A stretch of DNA of 24,562 bases, from positions 1 to 24,562 of the forward strand of contig CAZWOL010000043.1 in NCBI GenBank assembly GCA_964635325.1, written 5' to 3'. Shown piece after piece: positions 15,357 through 22,836 of the stretch. The DNA comes from BOG-1112 sp964635325. GTDB taxonomy: Bacteria > Bdellovibrionota_B > Oligoflexia > Oligoflexales > Bog-1112. How positions within the stretch are numbered: the first letter of the stretch is position 1; each line of letters begins with the position of its first letter. The position numbers were made by a program, and so were the translations under genes. A model generated the notes under the pieces. It was not told the DNA's origin, did no database searches, and saw only the letters and a program-made list of their open reading frames with translations.

Positions 15357-18254
15357 TCACCCAATATTCAATGTCTTGTAAAGTCTTTGCGACCGACGTT
15401 GTGTGTATCTAAATGTGCCCCAAACCGCAACAAGACCCAAAAGAGCCAAGACGTAGTTTAGGTACTCCCAGTATTGTTTCTGCACATCTGTTAGAGGATG
15501 CAGTGTTCGTGCAAAGTGCCCGCGGGTCCGCATCGACATCAAAGCCCTATCTTGTACGGACCAGTCGATCGCATTTTCTACCATCTGTAATGGATTTACA
15601 TACTGCGTGCCACTTAGCATGCTTGCGATTTGAATAGTATCATCTGCAATGAACTCATTCGAAGCAAAGACAACGAGTCGAGCCGTGTTCGATGATTTTT
15701 CGATCACACCCACAACCTTGTCACTATCCGCTTTTTTATCCGCAGCTTTTGCGTGATGTTTCTTCGGATCTGTAGGCTCGTCCGTCTTGCTTTCAGCAAA
15801 TAAAGGTGATGCCTTGCCTTTGAAGTACGAATCAAAACGTCCTTCAACCATAACTGCAAGTGTGGATGCTTTGAGGTCCTTACCCTCTTCAAAGCCTAAT
15901 TCACCTCGAGTTGGATCAGGATCGATATTGATATCATTTGTATGCCATGACTGCGCAGAACTCTGAACAAGTTTAACAACATTGCGATCTTTGTTTTTGG
16001 TCACATCGATATTGATCGGCGAAGGCCAAGCGACCGTCAACTGTCCGAGACCAGAGCTAATCGCATTGTCAGCATTCAAACCTTTGTCACGTACATCAAC
16101 AAAGAAAGGATAAGGTGCAATGTGAGGCTCACGAATTGCCACACCCTGAACCATACGAGTTCGTACACTTGGAAAACCGACGTTGCTTTTGTCGAGCACA
16201 AGTTCTTTAGGAATCTCAAGACCGTAATTTGCAAGCCAGGCTTCGACACCGCTTTCTTTGGTTTCCGCACTGAAAGAGCGATTGTCACGACTGATGAAGA
16301 CCGGGGATGTTGCCATGACAACCGTTCCCCCCTTCATCAGAAACTGATCCATCGCAAAGACTTGCTTATCTTTAAACTGCTGAGGAGCAACGACAAGCAG
16401 GACGTCAATGTCTGAGGGCACTGTTCCTGATTCCAAATCCACGTTCTGAATGCTGTAGGTACTCTCGAGTTTCTTTTGGATAGCACGGTACTGTTTGCCA
16501 CCACCACCCATTTGACCCATCATGGGGTTAAAACCACCACCTGCTGCTGGAGCAGAGATACCAAGTTTGCGCAAGAAGCCTGGAGCCATACGTTTGAGAG
16601 TGGCATCCATGTTGTGTTTGAACCCAGTGACCGTCAGATCTTGAGGTATACCCAAGGCATAGATTTTGTCACCTTCTTGAAGTGTGAGATAGAAATAGAA
16701 AGTCTCTGGTGACAGGAGTCCTCGAGACTGAGGCATAAATCCATAGCGTTCTGCGATCGACTTTGCCAAAGCTTCATCTTGACTCGGATCCAGGTACTCG
16801 ACTTCGAGTTTGCCACCCGCAGATTTCTTGTAGTCCTCAAGCGAAGTCTTGATGTCGTTAGAGAGTGTTTTCAACTGCTGAGGAAGCTTGTCTTCCGATA
16901 CATACGCAACAAACTTGATCGGGTTTTGCAGTTTTGCAAAGAAGCTGTCGGTATTTTTGAAACCTTGCATTGTTTTCTTGATTGCGCGTGTGATGTCATA
17001 TTCGAGATTGCGTAATTGCACATCGATATTGCCACCACCATCGTATTTGACTTCGATCAGATCATCAAAACCAAGAACCTCAAACTGATCTCCGTACTGG
17101 ACGACAATATTGAAGTAGGAGTTGACCATGGAGACCGAACTACGATCGTTGATTTGGAAGGGTGCTGGTTCGATATTGTACTTGCGGCTCGCCTCTGCTT
17201 CGATCGCTTCATTCTCACGAGGATCAACAAATTCTGTGCGAATTTTTCCTTTGCCTACCAATTGGTACTCACGCAAGAAATCGCGAATAGTTGGAACCAA
17301 AGGCGCTAGCAAGGGATGTGTACGCGCACTGAAGTAGCCACGGATTAGGAGTGGTTCGTCCAGCTGAGTAACCAACTCTTTGGTTGCAGGTGATATCGAG
17401 TAGAGACGACTTGCTGTCAAATCAGTACGAATGCCAGTAACTTTTTGCAACCAGAAGTTAGCACCAAGTATGTTTACTAAAAACAGCAAGACAAAGGTCT
17501 TAGTGAGCGTGTGATTTTCTTTGCGAGTCTCTTTAGCCCACTTGAGAGATTCGAGAGAGTATGTATTGGCAACAATAAATGCAACTGCGATACTGAGGTA
17601 ATAGTAGACATCTCGAAAATCCAAGACACCACGACTGATCGCATCAAAACGCGCACCAGTACCGAGAAGCTTTAGGGTTTCAGCAATGTTATTGCCGAAG
17701 AAACCTGCAACTTTGTCCGAACCAATGATGTAGAATACCGACCCTACAAGAGCAGTAAGAATCAGACTCACAATCTGACTTTGGGTACGGGAGCTGATGA
17801 AGAGCCCTACCGCTATGTAAGATGAAGCCAGCAACAAAGATGCAAAGTAAGCACCAAAGACCGGACCCCAATCAACTTTACCAAGCAGTCCAACACTCAG
17901 CGCAAGACCGACTGTTAAGAGAAGCGAAATTGCAACCATGCTGAGGCACGCAAAAAACTTGCCGAGCACGAGCTCATAGGTACGCACAGGTAGAGTCAAC
18001 AAAAACTCTATGGTTCCCATGCGACGCTCTTCACTCCACATCTTCATGGTGAGTGTTGAGACGAGAAAGATCAGTAGCAGTGGCATCCAGTCAAAAAGCG
18101 GACGCAGATCTGCAATGTTGCGGGAAAAGAATTTTTCGACCCAGAAAAATGTAAACATTGAAATGAGCAGGTAGCTACCCAAAAAGATATAGGCTGTAGG
18201 GGACGCAAAGTAGGTCCACAATTCCTTACGCGTGACCGTCAAAATCCTAGACAT
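15357..18254 (-). CDS. Fused ABC-2 permease (GldF-like) and GldG-like auxiliary protein
   Basis: 965 residues. Part 1 (about 1-235) is an ABC-2 type permease with membrane helices near 22-38, 57-71, 100-122, 134-153, 160-178 and 214-232. It includes the permease motif MWSEERRMGTIEFLLTLPV (72-90). Part 2 starts with a helix at 251-268 and the GldG hallmark RTDLTASRLYSIS (276-288), then a large extracytoplasmic GldG/IFT52-like region, with YLDPSQDEALAKSIAERYG typical of it. A Gly/Met-rich linker is at about 568-587, and a final helix is at about 932-948. GldF and GldG are separate genes in Bacteroidetes gliding systems; the fusion fixes them 1:1. It overlaps the ATPase gene by 8 nt and meets DUF4340 13 nt later, so the three form one ABC complex. 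The substrate is unknown, and gliding should not be assumed. Confidence 0.88.
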   Translation of the reverse strand: MSRILTVTRKELWTYFASPTAYIFLGSYLLISMFTFFWVEKFFSRNIADLRPLFDWMPLLLIFLVSTLTMKMWSEERRMGTIEFLLTLPVRTYELVLGKFFACLSMVAISLLLTVGLALSVGLLGKVDWGPVFGAYFASLLLASSYIAVGLFISSRTQSQIVSLILTALVGSVFYIIGSDKVAGFFGNNIAETLKLLGTGARFDAISRGVLDFRDVYYYLSIAVAFIVANTYSLESLKWAKETRKENHTLTKTFVLLFLVNILGANFWLQKVTGIRTDLTASRLYSISPATKELVTQLDEPLLIRGYFSARTHPLLAPLVPTIRDFLREYQLVGKGKIRTEFVDPRENEAIEAEASRKYNIEPAPFQINDRSSVSMVNSYFNIVVQYGDQFEVLGFDDLIEVKYDGGGNIDVQLRNLEYDITRAIKKTMQGFKNTDSFFAKLQNPIKFVAYVSEDKLPQQLKTLSNDIKTSLEDYKKSAGGKLEVEYLDPSQDEALAKSIAERYGFMPQSRGLLSPETFYFYLTLQEGDKIYALGIPQDLTVTGFKHNMDATLKRMAPGFLRKLGISAPAAGGGFNPMMGQMGGGGKQYRAIQKKLESTYSIQNVDLESGTVPSDIDVLLVVAPQQFKDKQVFAMDQFLMKGGTVVMATSPVFISRDNRSFSAETKESGVEAWLANYGLEIPKELVLDKSNVGFPSVRTRMVQGVAIREPHIAPYPFFVDVRDKGLNADNAISSGLGQLTVAWPSPINIDVTKNKDRNVVKLVQSSAQSWHTNDINIDPDPTRGELGFEEGKDLKASTLAVMVEGRFDSYFKGKASPLFAESKTDEPTDPKKHHAKAADKKADSDKVVGVIEKSSNTARLVVFASNEFIADDTIQIASMLSGTQYVNPLQMVENAIDWSVQDRALMSMRTRGHFARTLHPLTDVQKQYWEYLNYVLALLGLVAVWGTFRYTQRRSQRLYKTLNIG

Positions 18255-19188
18255 GGCTCACTCCTTTTCCACCTCGGTTCAAGTCATTGAAGACTGCTTC
18301 GAGATTACGACTTTCTGCATGCAAACTATAAAGATCCCAACCTTGGGTCACAATTTTTTTGGCAATCGCAGGCGCAATGCTTGCGACATCTCCATCGATC
18401 TTGACAGAGTAGCTATGTAGACCATTGTGCAACTTTGCAGAATCGATATCCTGCACACCACTTACTTTTGACAGTAGTGCTCGCACCTCATCTTGGCCCT
18501 CACGCAATTCAATTTGTATGCTGTTATCTTTTTGCAAAGCAGCAAGCGTATCATCTACAACCTTGCGACCATGCATAATGATAATGACACGATCACAGAT
18601 GGCAGTAACCTCTTGCAAAATGTGAGTCGAGAGAATAACTGTCGCTTTTTTTGCAAGATTCAAAATCAGCTGACGCATTGCCTGAATCTGAGTGGGATCC
18701 AGACCGTTGGTCGGTTCGTCAAGTACGAGAATTTCAGGTCGATGTATAATCGCTTGTGCAACACCCACACGTTGCTGATAGCCTCGTGAGAGCGTCGTGA
18801 TGAGTTCCTGCGCTTTGGGAACTAAGTCGGTATCCAGGATTGCATCCCGAACCGCATTAGGGATGTCACTTGCAGGAATGCCACGCATCTCTGCAACGTA
18901 ATAAAGGTACTGCCACACCGTCATCTCAGGATAGAGAGGCGACTGCTCTGACAGGTATCCGATTTTCTTTTGAATCGTGAGCGGATCCGACGTCATATCA
19001 ATTCCATCGATATGCACCTGACCCGAACTCGGCTCGAGAAAACCCGTCAGCATTTTAAGCGTTGTTGTCTTGCCCGCACCGTTGTGACCTAGAAGGCCAA
19101 CAATCTGCCCCTTAGGAATCTCAAACGACACGGAGTTCACAGCTGTGAACGAACCATAGTTTCGCGTTAGATTTCGTACTGCGATCAC
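18247..19188 (-). CDS. ABC transporter ATPase, GldA-like
   Basis: 313 residues; GTG start at 19188 with GGGGG 9 nt upstream. All ABC motifs are present: Walker A GHNGAGKTT (34-42), Q-loop Q82, signature LSRGYQQR (133-140, the LSxGY variant typical of GldA-like proteins instead of LSGGQ), Walker B ILVLDEP (153-159) and switch H189. A C-terminal about 80-residue region (ELREGQDEVRALLSKVSGV) is the regulatory extension common in this ABC-2 ATPase group. It energises the fused permease-GldG encoded next, overlapping by 8 nt. Probably first gene of the operon, with TATAAT at 19220-19215 as a possible -10 box. Confidence 0.92.
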   Translation of the reverse strand: MIAVRNLTRNYGSFTAVNSVSFEIPKGQIVGLLGHNGAGKTTTLKMLTGFLEPSSGQVHIDGIDMTSDPLTIQKKIGYLSEQSPLYPEMTVWQYLYYVAEMRGIPASDIPNAVRDAILDTDLVPKAQELITTLSRGYQQRVGVAQAIIHRPEILVLDEPTNGLDPTQIQAMRQLILNLAKKATVILSTHILQEVTAICDRVIIIMHGRKVVDDTLAALQKDNSIQIELREGQDEVRALLSKVSGVQDIDSAKLHNGLHSYSVKIDGDVASIAPAIAKKIVTQGWDLYSLHAESRNLEAVFNDLNRGGKGVSHV

Positions 19189-19214
19189 TGGTCATAGCCC
19201 CCAATGAAAAACAA

Positions 19215-19220
19215 ATTATA
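19215..19220 (-). promoter_or_regulatory. Possible -10 box for the Gld-type ABC operon
   Basis: On the minus strand a perfect TATAAT lies 27 nt upstream of the GTG of the ABC ATPase. No good -35 hexamer is found at 16-18 bp, so this is a partial match only. Confidence 0.3.
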
Positions 19221-19301
19221 AGTTTGAAAATTCGGAGAGTATCCCGAAAAAAAGATCAACTCTAAGCATTAGCACTTTTCGCTTTTTCTGGCAAGATTGC
19301 C

Positions 19302-19342
19302 AGCTTAGCGTACTGAGTGCGATATCCGTGACTGACTAAGCT
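19302..19342. other. Inverted repeat between the dynamin-like and ABC operons
   Basis: AGCTTAG (19302-19308) and CTAAGCT (19336-19342) form a 7-bp dyad around 27 nt. The motif TACTGAG also occurs twice (19311 and 19342 areas). It lies 19 nt after the stop of the dynamin-like gene on the minus strand and could be a transcript-end hairpin; there is no clear T-run. Confidence 0.3.
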
Positions 19343-19360
19343 ACTGAGGTTTGCGTGAGA

Positions 19361-20803
19361 TCAAAGCTGGCACAGATCATTGATGCGGTTGATTGCAGTG
19401 CGGATTTCTTTGACTCCCTGAGAATGCACCGCTTCGATCGCATCCAATTCACGTCGTAGACCCGACACGGAGATACGGGGCGGGTGCGAACGCAGATAGG
19501 ACAGAAGCTTTGGTTTGATATGAACCCAAGTTTCATTGCGATCTGCCTGATCAAGAGCATCTCTCTTTTCGAGTGCATCGATCAATTGCGCTTCTTTCCA
19601 TGAGGAGAGAGCACCAAGAATGAAAAATTGAAAGCAACTTGCCAGTACAAAGACGATCGCTCCAGCAATCATTGCTATGTTGCCCCACCCACTGAGACCC
19701 CAGGGCTGTTCAAAATATGCATATGTCGCAGCTGCAGACCCCAATGCACAGACAAACAGAAGACTGAACATCGACCAACGCCAGTAGAAGGTGCGTGCAG
19801 CTCGTCGAAATTCCAAAAGCTCCTGCAAAAAGTGACGCAGGCGCCGACTATGGTATTCGACAAAACTCGCTAGGTGATCCAAGCGATGACGCGGAGCATC
19901 CAACATCACTCTATTGAGCTCCTGCCTTTGATTATCCAGGAGATGCAGGAAGCGACTGGTCCCTACGTTGACAGGAGAAGCGACAGACGGAGAGTAGCTA
20001 AGCAGCACACGGGGCATATCCTTGCGCCCCGTCATTGAGGACAAATTCCAACACAGAGTTCCGTACACACGCAGCAGGTCTTCGAGCTGCGAGCATTCAT
20101 CAACTCGATTGAGCACAAAGGTGACACGATCATCAAAAGTTTTTTCGGGAAGCGTCTGTCGCAAGCTCAAATGCGACTCCTTGATAGTCCCTGCTTTGTG
20201 TGGATCAAAGAGCACTAGAACCAAATCGCTAAGCATTGCAAGGTCACCAATAACCCCTTGGTAGTCGTAGGGACGCTTTTGGTCGGAGGATGCATCGAGC
20301 ATGCCTGGAGTGTCGATGATCACAAGTTTGCGCAATGCTGCACTCTTCACTTTTTTCAGACGAAAGTGACTTGCAAACTTGTCTCCATACTTACGCAAAA
20401 CTTCGAAGGGATATTGCTCGTCGTTGAGCAGCACATTTCCGTCTCGCTCTTCGTAGACAGCACCATCAACAACCGAGTCGAGATGAGAGATATCATCGTC
20501 ACAGGTGATAATCGTAAACGCATCGTCGGTAGGTGCCTGTCCAGTTGCCTGAACTTTGCCACCAATAAATTCGTTGATAAGAGTGGATTTACCCGAACTA
20601 TAATTACCGAGCACAAGTATGGTCGACTTCCACTTGATTTTCGACTCTAGAGCTACTGAGCTGTACTGATACTTACTTGCGATTGGAGATAATTTGCGTT
20701 CGATCAAATAGAGCAACTCATGGCGCAGGGTCTCCATGTAGTCATCCTTGTCGATGATGACAGTTGGCTCTTCCGATTTTGGCTTCTTTTTCTTTGAAAA
20801 CAT
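19361..20803 (-). CDS. EHD-like dynamin-superfamily membrane NTPase
   Basis: 480 residues from ATG 20803 (AAGGGGG immediately upstream); a 26-residue longer reading is less likely. A polybasic N-terminus MFSKKKKPK precedes the nucleotide-binding domain. Its motifs are P-loop GNYSSGKST (66-74), switch-I APTDDAFT (90-97), DTPGML (164-169) and NRVDE (232-236, NKxD type). EHD-specific resemblance is striking: RPYDYQGVIGDLAMLSDLVL, VLFDPHKAGT and LLRVYGTLCWNLS (243-255) parallel the EHD1 blocks FDAHK and RVYGALMWSL. A helical part (300-335) follows, then two membrane helices (about 344-363 and 376-398) and a C-terminal helical tail; no EH domain. EHD proteins bind ATP, oligomerise and remodel membranes; here the hairpin anchors it directly. 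Nucleotide preference and role (membrane shaping, repair, vesicles) are inferred. Monocistronic, divergent from xseA. Confidence 0.82.
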   Translation of the reverse strand: MFSKKKKPKSEEPTVIIDKDDYMETLRHELLYLIERKLSPIASKYQYSSVALESKIKWKSTILVLGNYSSGKSTLINEFIGGKVQATGQAPTDDAFTIITCDDDISHLDSVVDGAVYEERDGNVLLNDEQYPFEVLRKYGDKFASHFRLKKVKSAALRKLVIIDTPGMLDASSDQKRPYDYQGVIGDLAMLSDLVLVLFDPHKAGTIKESHLSLRQTLPEKTFDDRVTFVLNRVDECSQLEDLLRVYGTLCWNLSSMTGRKDMPRVLLSYSPSVASPVNVGTSRFLHLLDNQRQELNRVMLDAPRHRLDHLASFVEYHSRRLRHFLQELLEFRRAARTFYWRWSMFSLLFVCALGSAAATYAYFEQPWGLSGWGNIAMIAGAIVFVLASCFQFFILGALSSWKEAQLIDALEKRDALDQADRNETWVHIKPKLLSYLRSHPPRISVSGLRRELDAIEAVHSQGVKEIRTAINRINDLCQL

Positions 20804-20874
20804 AGCGCCCCCTTGCAAGCCTAGCACGAAAAGTCTGGAACAGAGTAAACGCTTTGTAAAGAATTCCATAGGTG

Positions 20875-21093
20875 ATGTCAATATGTAGGCAGAAGATTGA
20901 ATCTGCTGATATCGCTAGAAAATATATTGTTTCATCCGCGTCTCAAAAAGAGCCAATAGGCACATTCATCCACAAAAAGGACAAGCTGTCCTACGACTCA
21001 TTTAGAACGGCGCTTCTTGGTCAGCCAGCGCTCCGACCTAAGATCTTCATTGACAGAAAAGCGCTTGCGACCGATCCTGAGGGCTTCGGCTGA
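20875..21093 (+). CDS. Doubtful 72-codon ORF in the dynamin/xseA intergenic region
   Basis: The interval 20804-21126 (323 bp) between the divergent dynamin-like and xseA genes holds one ORF from ATG 20875, ending at TGA 21091-21093 in the same frame as the later XseA reading. Its ribosome-binding site is poor, the product (basic, no signal or membrane segment, ending IFIDRKALATDPEGFG) resembles nothing I know, and it uses AGA/AGG for Arg more than its neighbours. It could be a small gene, or just the leader/promoter region of xseA. I see no convincing promoter pair in the interval. Confidence 0.25.
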   Translation: MSICRQKIESADIARKYIVSSASQKEPIGTFIHKKDKLSYDSFRTALLGQPALRPKIFIDRKALATDPEGFG

Positions 21094-21126
21094 CTAGGAT
21101 TTCAGACATTCTCCAAGAAGACGATC

Positions 21127-22621
21127 GTGATCTACTACCAATACAACAGTGATTTTATAACGGTATCGGGCCAAACCTATCCGCACCGCACCATCTTCAA
21201 AACTTTGGGCGGCTATTTTCTGGGCCCAACCAAATCGTGGCGCATGCCATTTAGCGATGACACTCTGGGCGCTATCGACGGCTTATGTCGCCAANNNNNN
21301 NNNNNNNNNNNNNNNNNNNNNNNNNNNNNNNNNNNNNNNNNNNNNNNNNNNNNNNNNNNNNNNNNNNNNNNNNNNNNNNNNNNNNNNNNNNNNNAGCACA
21401 CTCTCGATCTCTGCAGTGATGTGGGGAGAAACTCTCAAACGCCTCGAAAAAAAATTCGGCAAAGATAAGATTACAGAGATTCTACAAGATGGCCTATCTC
21501 TACGGGTGCTCTGTCAGGTCCAGTTCTACCGTGGACGCGCACAGATTTCGCTAGCTGTTCATGATATTGACCCAGCGTATACTCAAGGTGCACTAGCACT
21601 CGCTCGTGAGAAACTTCTCAAAGAACTACGGAGCAAAGGTCTGGACCTTGCTAATAAGCAACGCCCCTTGAGTGCTTTCCCATTTAGGGTTGGTCTTATC
21701 ACAGCTCATAATTCCCGTGCAGCGAGTGACTTTTTGCACCAACTCGAACTTGGTCGCTTCTGTGGTGAGGTACTGTTCTACGCTGCTGCAATGCAGGGAG
21801 AGGCTTCTCCCAAAGAAGTGCAAGCAGGTATTCAGCGTCTTGTTGCAGAAAACTGCGACATCATTGTCGTTACGCGTGGTGGTGGTAGCGCAGCAGATCT
21901 TCGTTGGTTCGACACCCCTGAAGTTGCGTACGCAATTGTCGAATGCAAAATCCCGATTGTTGCAGCGATCGGTCACCATGATGATCGATGTGTGGCTGAG
22001 GAGATTTGCTATCAGAGAGAAAAAACACCGACTGCAGCTGCCGATTTTATAGTAAGTTGCTTTGAGAAAGCACAAGATCGCATCGAACGCTGCATCACCC
22101 TCTTTGAACAAAGACTCGATCACGTGCACACGACTCTTTTTGAAAAGCAAAATGTTCTAAAAGAGCGTTTGAAGTCTGCAGCTAATGACACCCTTACACG
22201 CAAAAGCGATGCCCTTCTCAATATGGGCCATCGTTTTGCAACACAAAGCCAAGCAAGGGTGAGTGACTGTGGCCAGACACTGAGCAAGTTGCAAAGCCAA
22301 TTTGCACTTATGCTCGATCGCAAGCAGGCTCTCGATGCCACACGGGTACAGGAGTTGGTGCACAAGCTGCAATGGCAAGTTTCATTGCGCTTGGAGCGCC
22401 TAGCAATGCAGAACCAAAACCTCGAACAGAGTTTGGAAAAAGCGGACCCCCGTCCCTGGCTCAAACGCGGTTGGACACAGCTCTGGCAGGGACAAAAACA
22501 AATACAAAGCATACACGACGTCGAAGTAGGTTCGAGCTTATGGACTCGTCTCATCGACGGTTTGGTTAAGGTTCAAGTTACAGAAACGATCGCTAAAAAA
22601 GAAAGTACAAATCATGAGTGA
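21127..22621 (+). CDS. xseA: Exodeoxyribonuclease VII large subunit, interrupted by assembly gap
   Basis: After the gap (21395-22621) the protein is clearly XseA: the end of the OB fold (ISAVMWGETLKRL, VQFYRGRAQISLAVHDIDP), then the catalytic region RVGLITAHNSRAASDFLHQL, VVTRGGGSAADLRWFD, AAIGHHDDRCVAEE and KTPTAAADFI. A long coiled-coil and the C-terminal PRPWLKRGWTQL block follow. The usual GHExD is GHHDD here. Before the gap the best reading is from GTG 21127, 56 codons ending exactly at the N-run, containing TYPHRTIFKTLGGYF..TKSWRMPF. This is not part of ordinary XseA and looks like an extra N-terminal module. The first about 55 residues of the OB domain fall in the gap. The two frames join if the true gap is a multiple of 3. 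With XseB it degrades ssDNA to oligonucleotides. Overlaps xseB by 8 nt. Confidence 0.85.
21295..21394. other. Assembly gap (100 N)
   Basis: Exactly 100 N, the usual placeholder for a gap of unknown size. It lies inside xseA and hides the start of its OB-fold domain. Comparison with E. coli XseA suggests more than 100 bp is missing. Confidence 0.98.
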
Positions 22622-22829
22622 AGAAAAAGAATCACAAAGCTACCAAAATATGCTGCTCGAAGTCGAAGGCCTCGTCAATGAAATCAGTTCAGGCAAGCTC
22701 GACCTCGACGATATGGTCGCTAAAGTTGAAAAGGGTTACGGTTTGATCAAGACTATGCGCACACGTTTGGATGATGTGAAGCAAAAAATAGAAAAGCTCC
22801 ACGCTGATCACAGCGAAGCGGCACACTGA
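22614..22829 (+). CDS. xseB: Exodeoxyribonuclease VII small subunit
   Basis: 71 residues, standard XseB length. The helical hairpin has the family pattern: YQNMLLEVEGLVNEISSGKLDLDDMVAKVEKG (a block like LE.IV..LE.G.L.L......Y..G), followed by a second helix with K/E repeats. Several XseB copies bind the XseA coiled coil and activate it. The start overlaps the end of xseA by 8 nt, so the pair is translationally coupled, and recJ follows after 7 nt. Confidence 0.95.
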   Translation: MSEEKESQSYQNMLLEVEGLVNEISSGKLDLDDMVAKVEKGYGLIKTMRTRLDDVKQKIEKLHADHSEAAH

Positions 22830-22836
22830 GTCTTGT

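Noticed and set aside
21040..21110. Terminator-like GATCCTGAG...CTAGGAT symmetry, or TGA readthrough joining the 72-codon ORF to XseA
   Set aside because: The stem is short and bulged with no T-run. The 11 codons between the TGA and GTG 21127 show no conserved feature that would support readthrough.
20804..21126. tRNA or small RNA in the dynamin/xseA gap
   Set aside because: No cloverleaf, TTCGA-type T-loop with matching arms, or strong terminator could be found; only a weak ORF is present.
21257..21294. ATG at 21257 as the xseA start, reading into the gap in the current numerical frame
   Set aside because: The frame agreement depends on the arbitrary 100-N gap length. The 12 residues before the gap look like an out-of-frame reading, while the 21127 frame looks coding and reaches the gap exactly.
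21626..22150. 174-codon minus-strand ORF within xseA
   Set aside because: Antisense shadow of the conserved nuclease region with no domain signs and a Cys-rich, low-complexity look.
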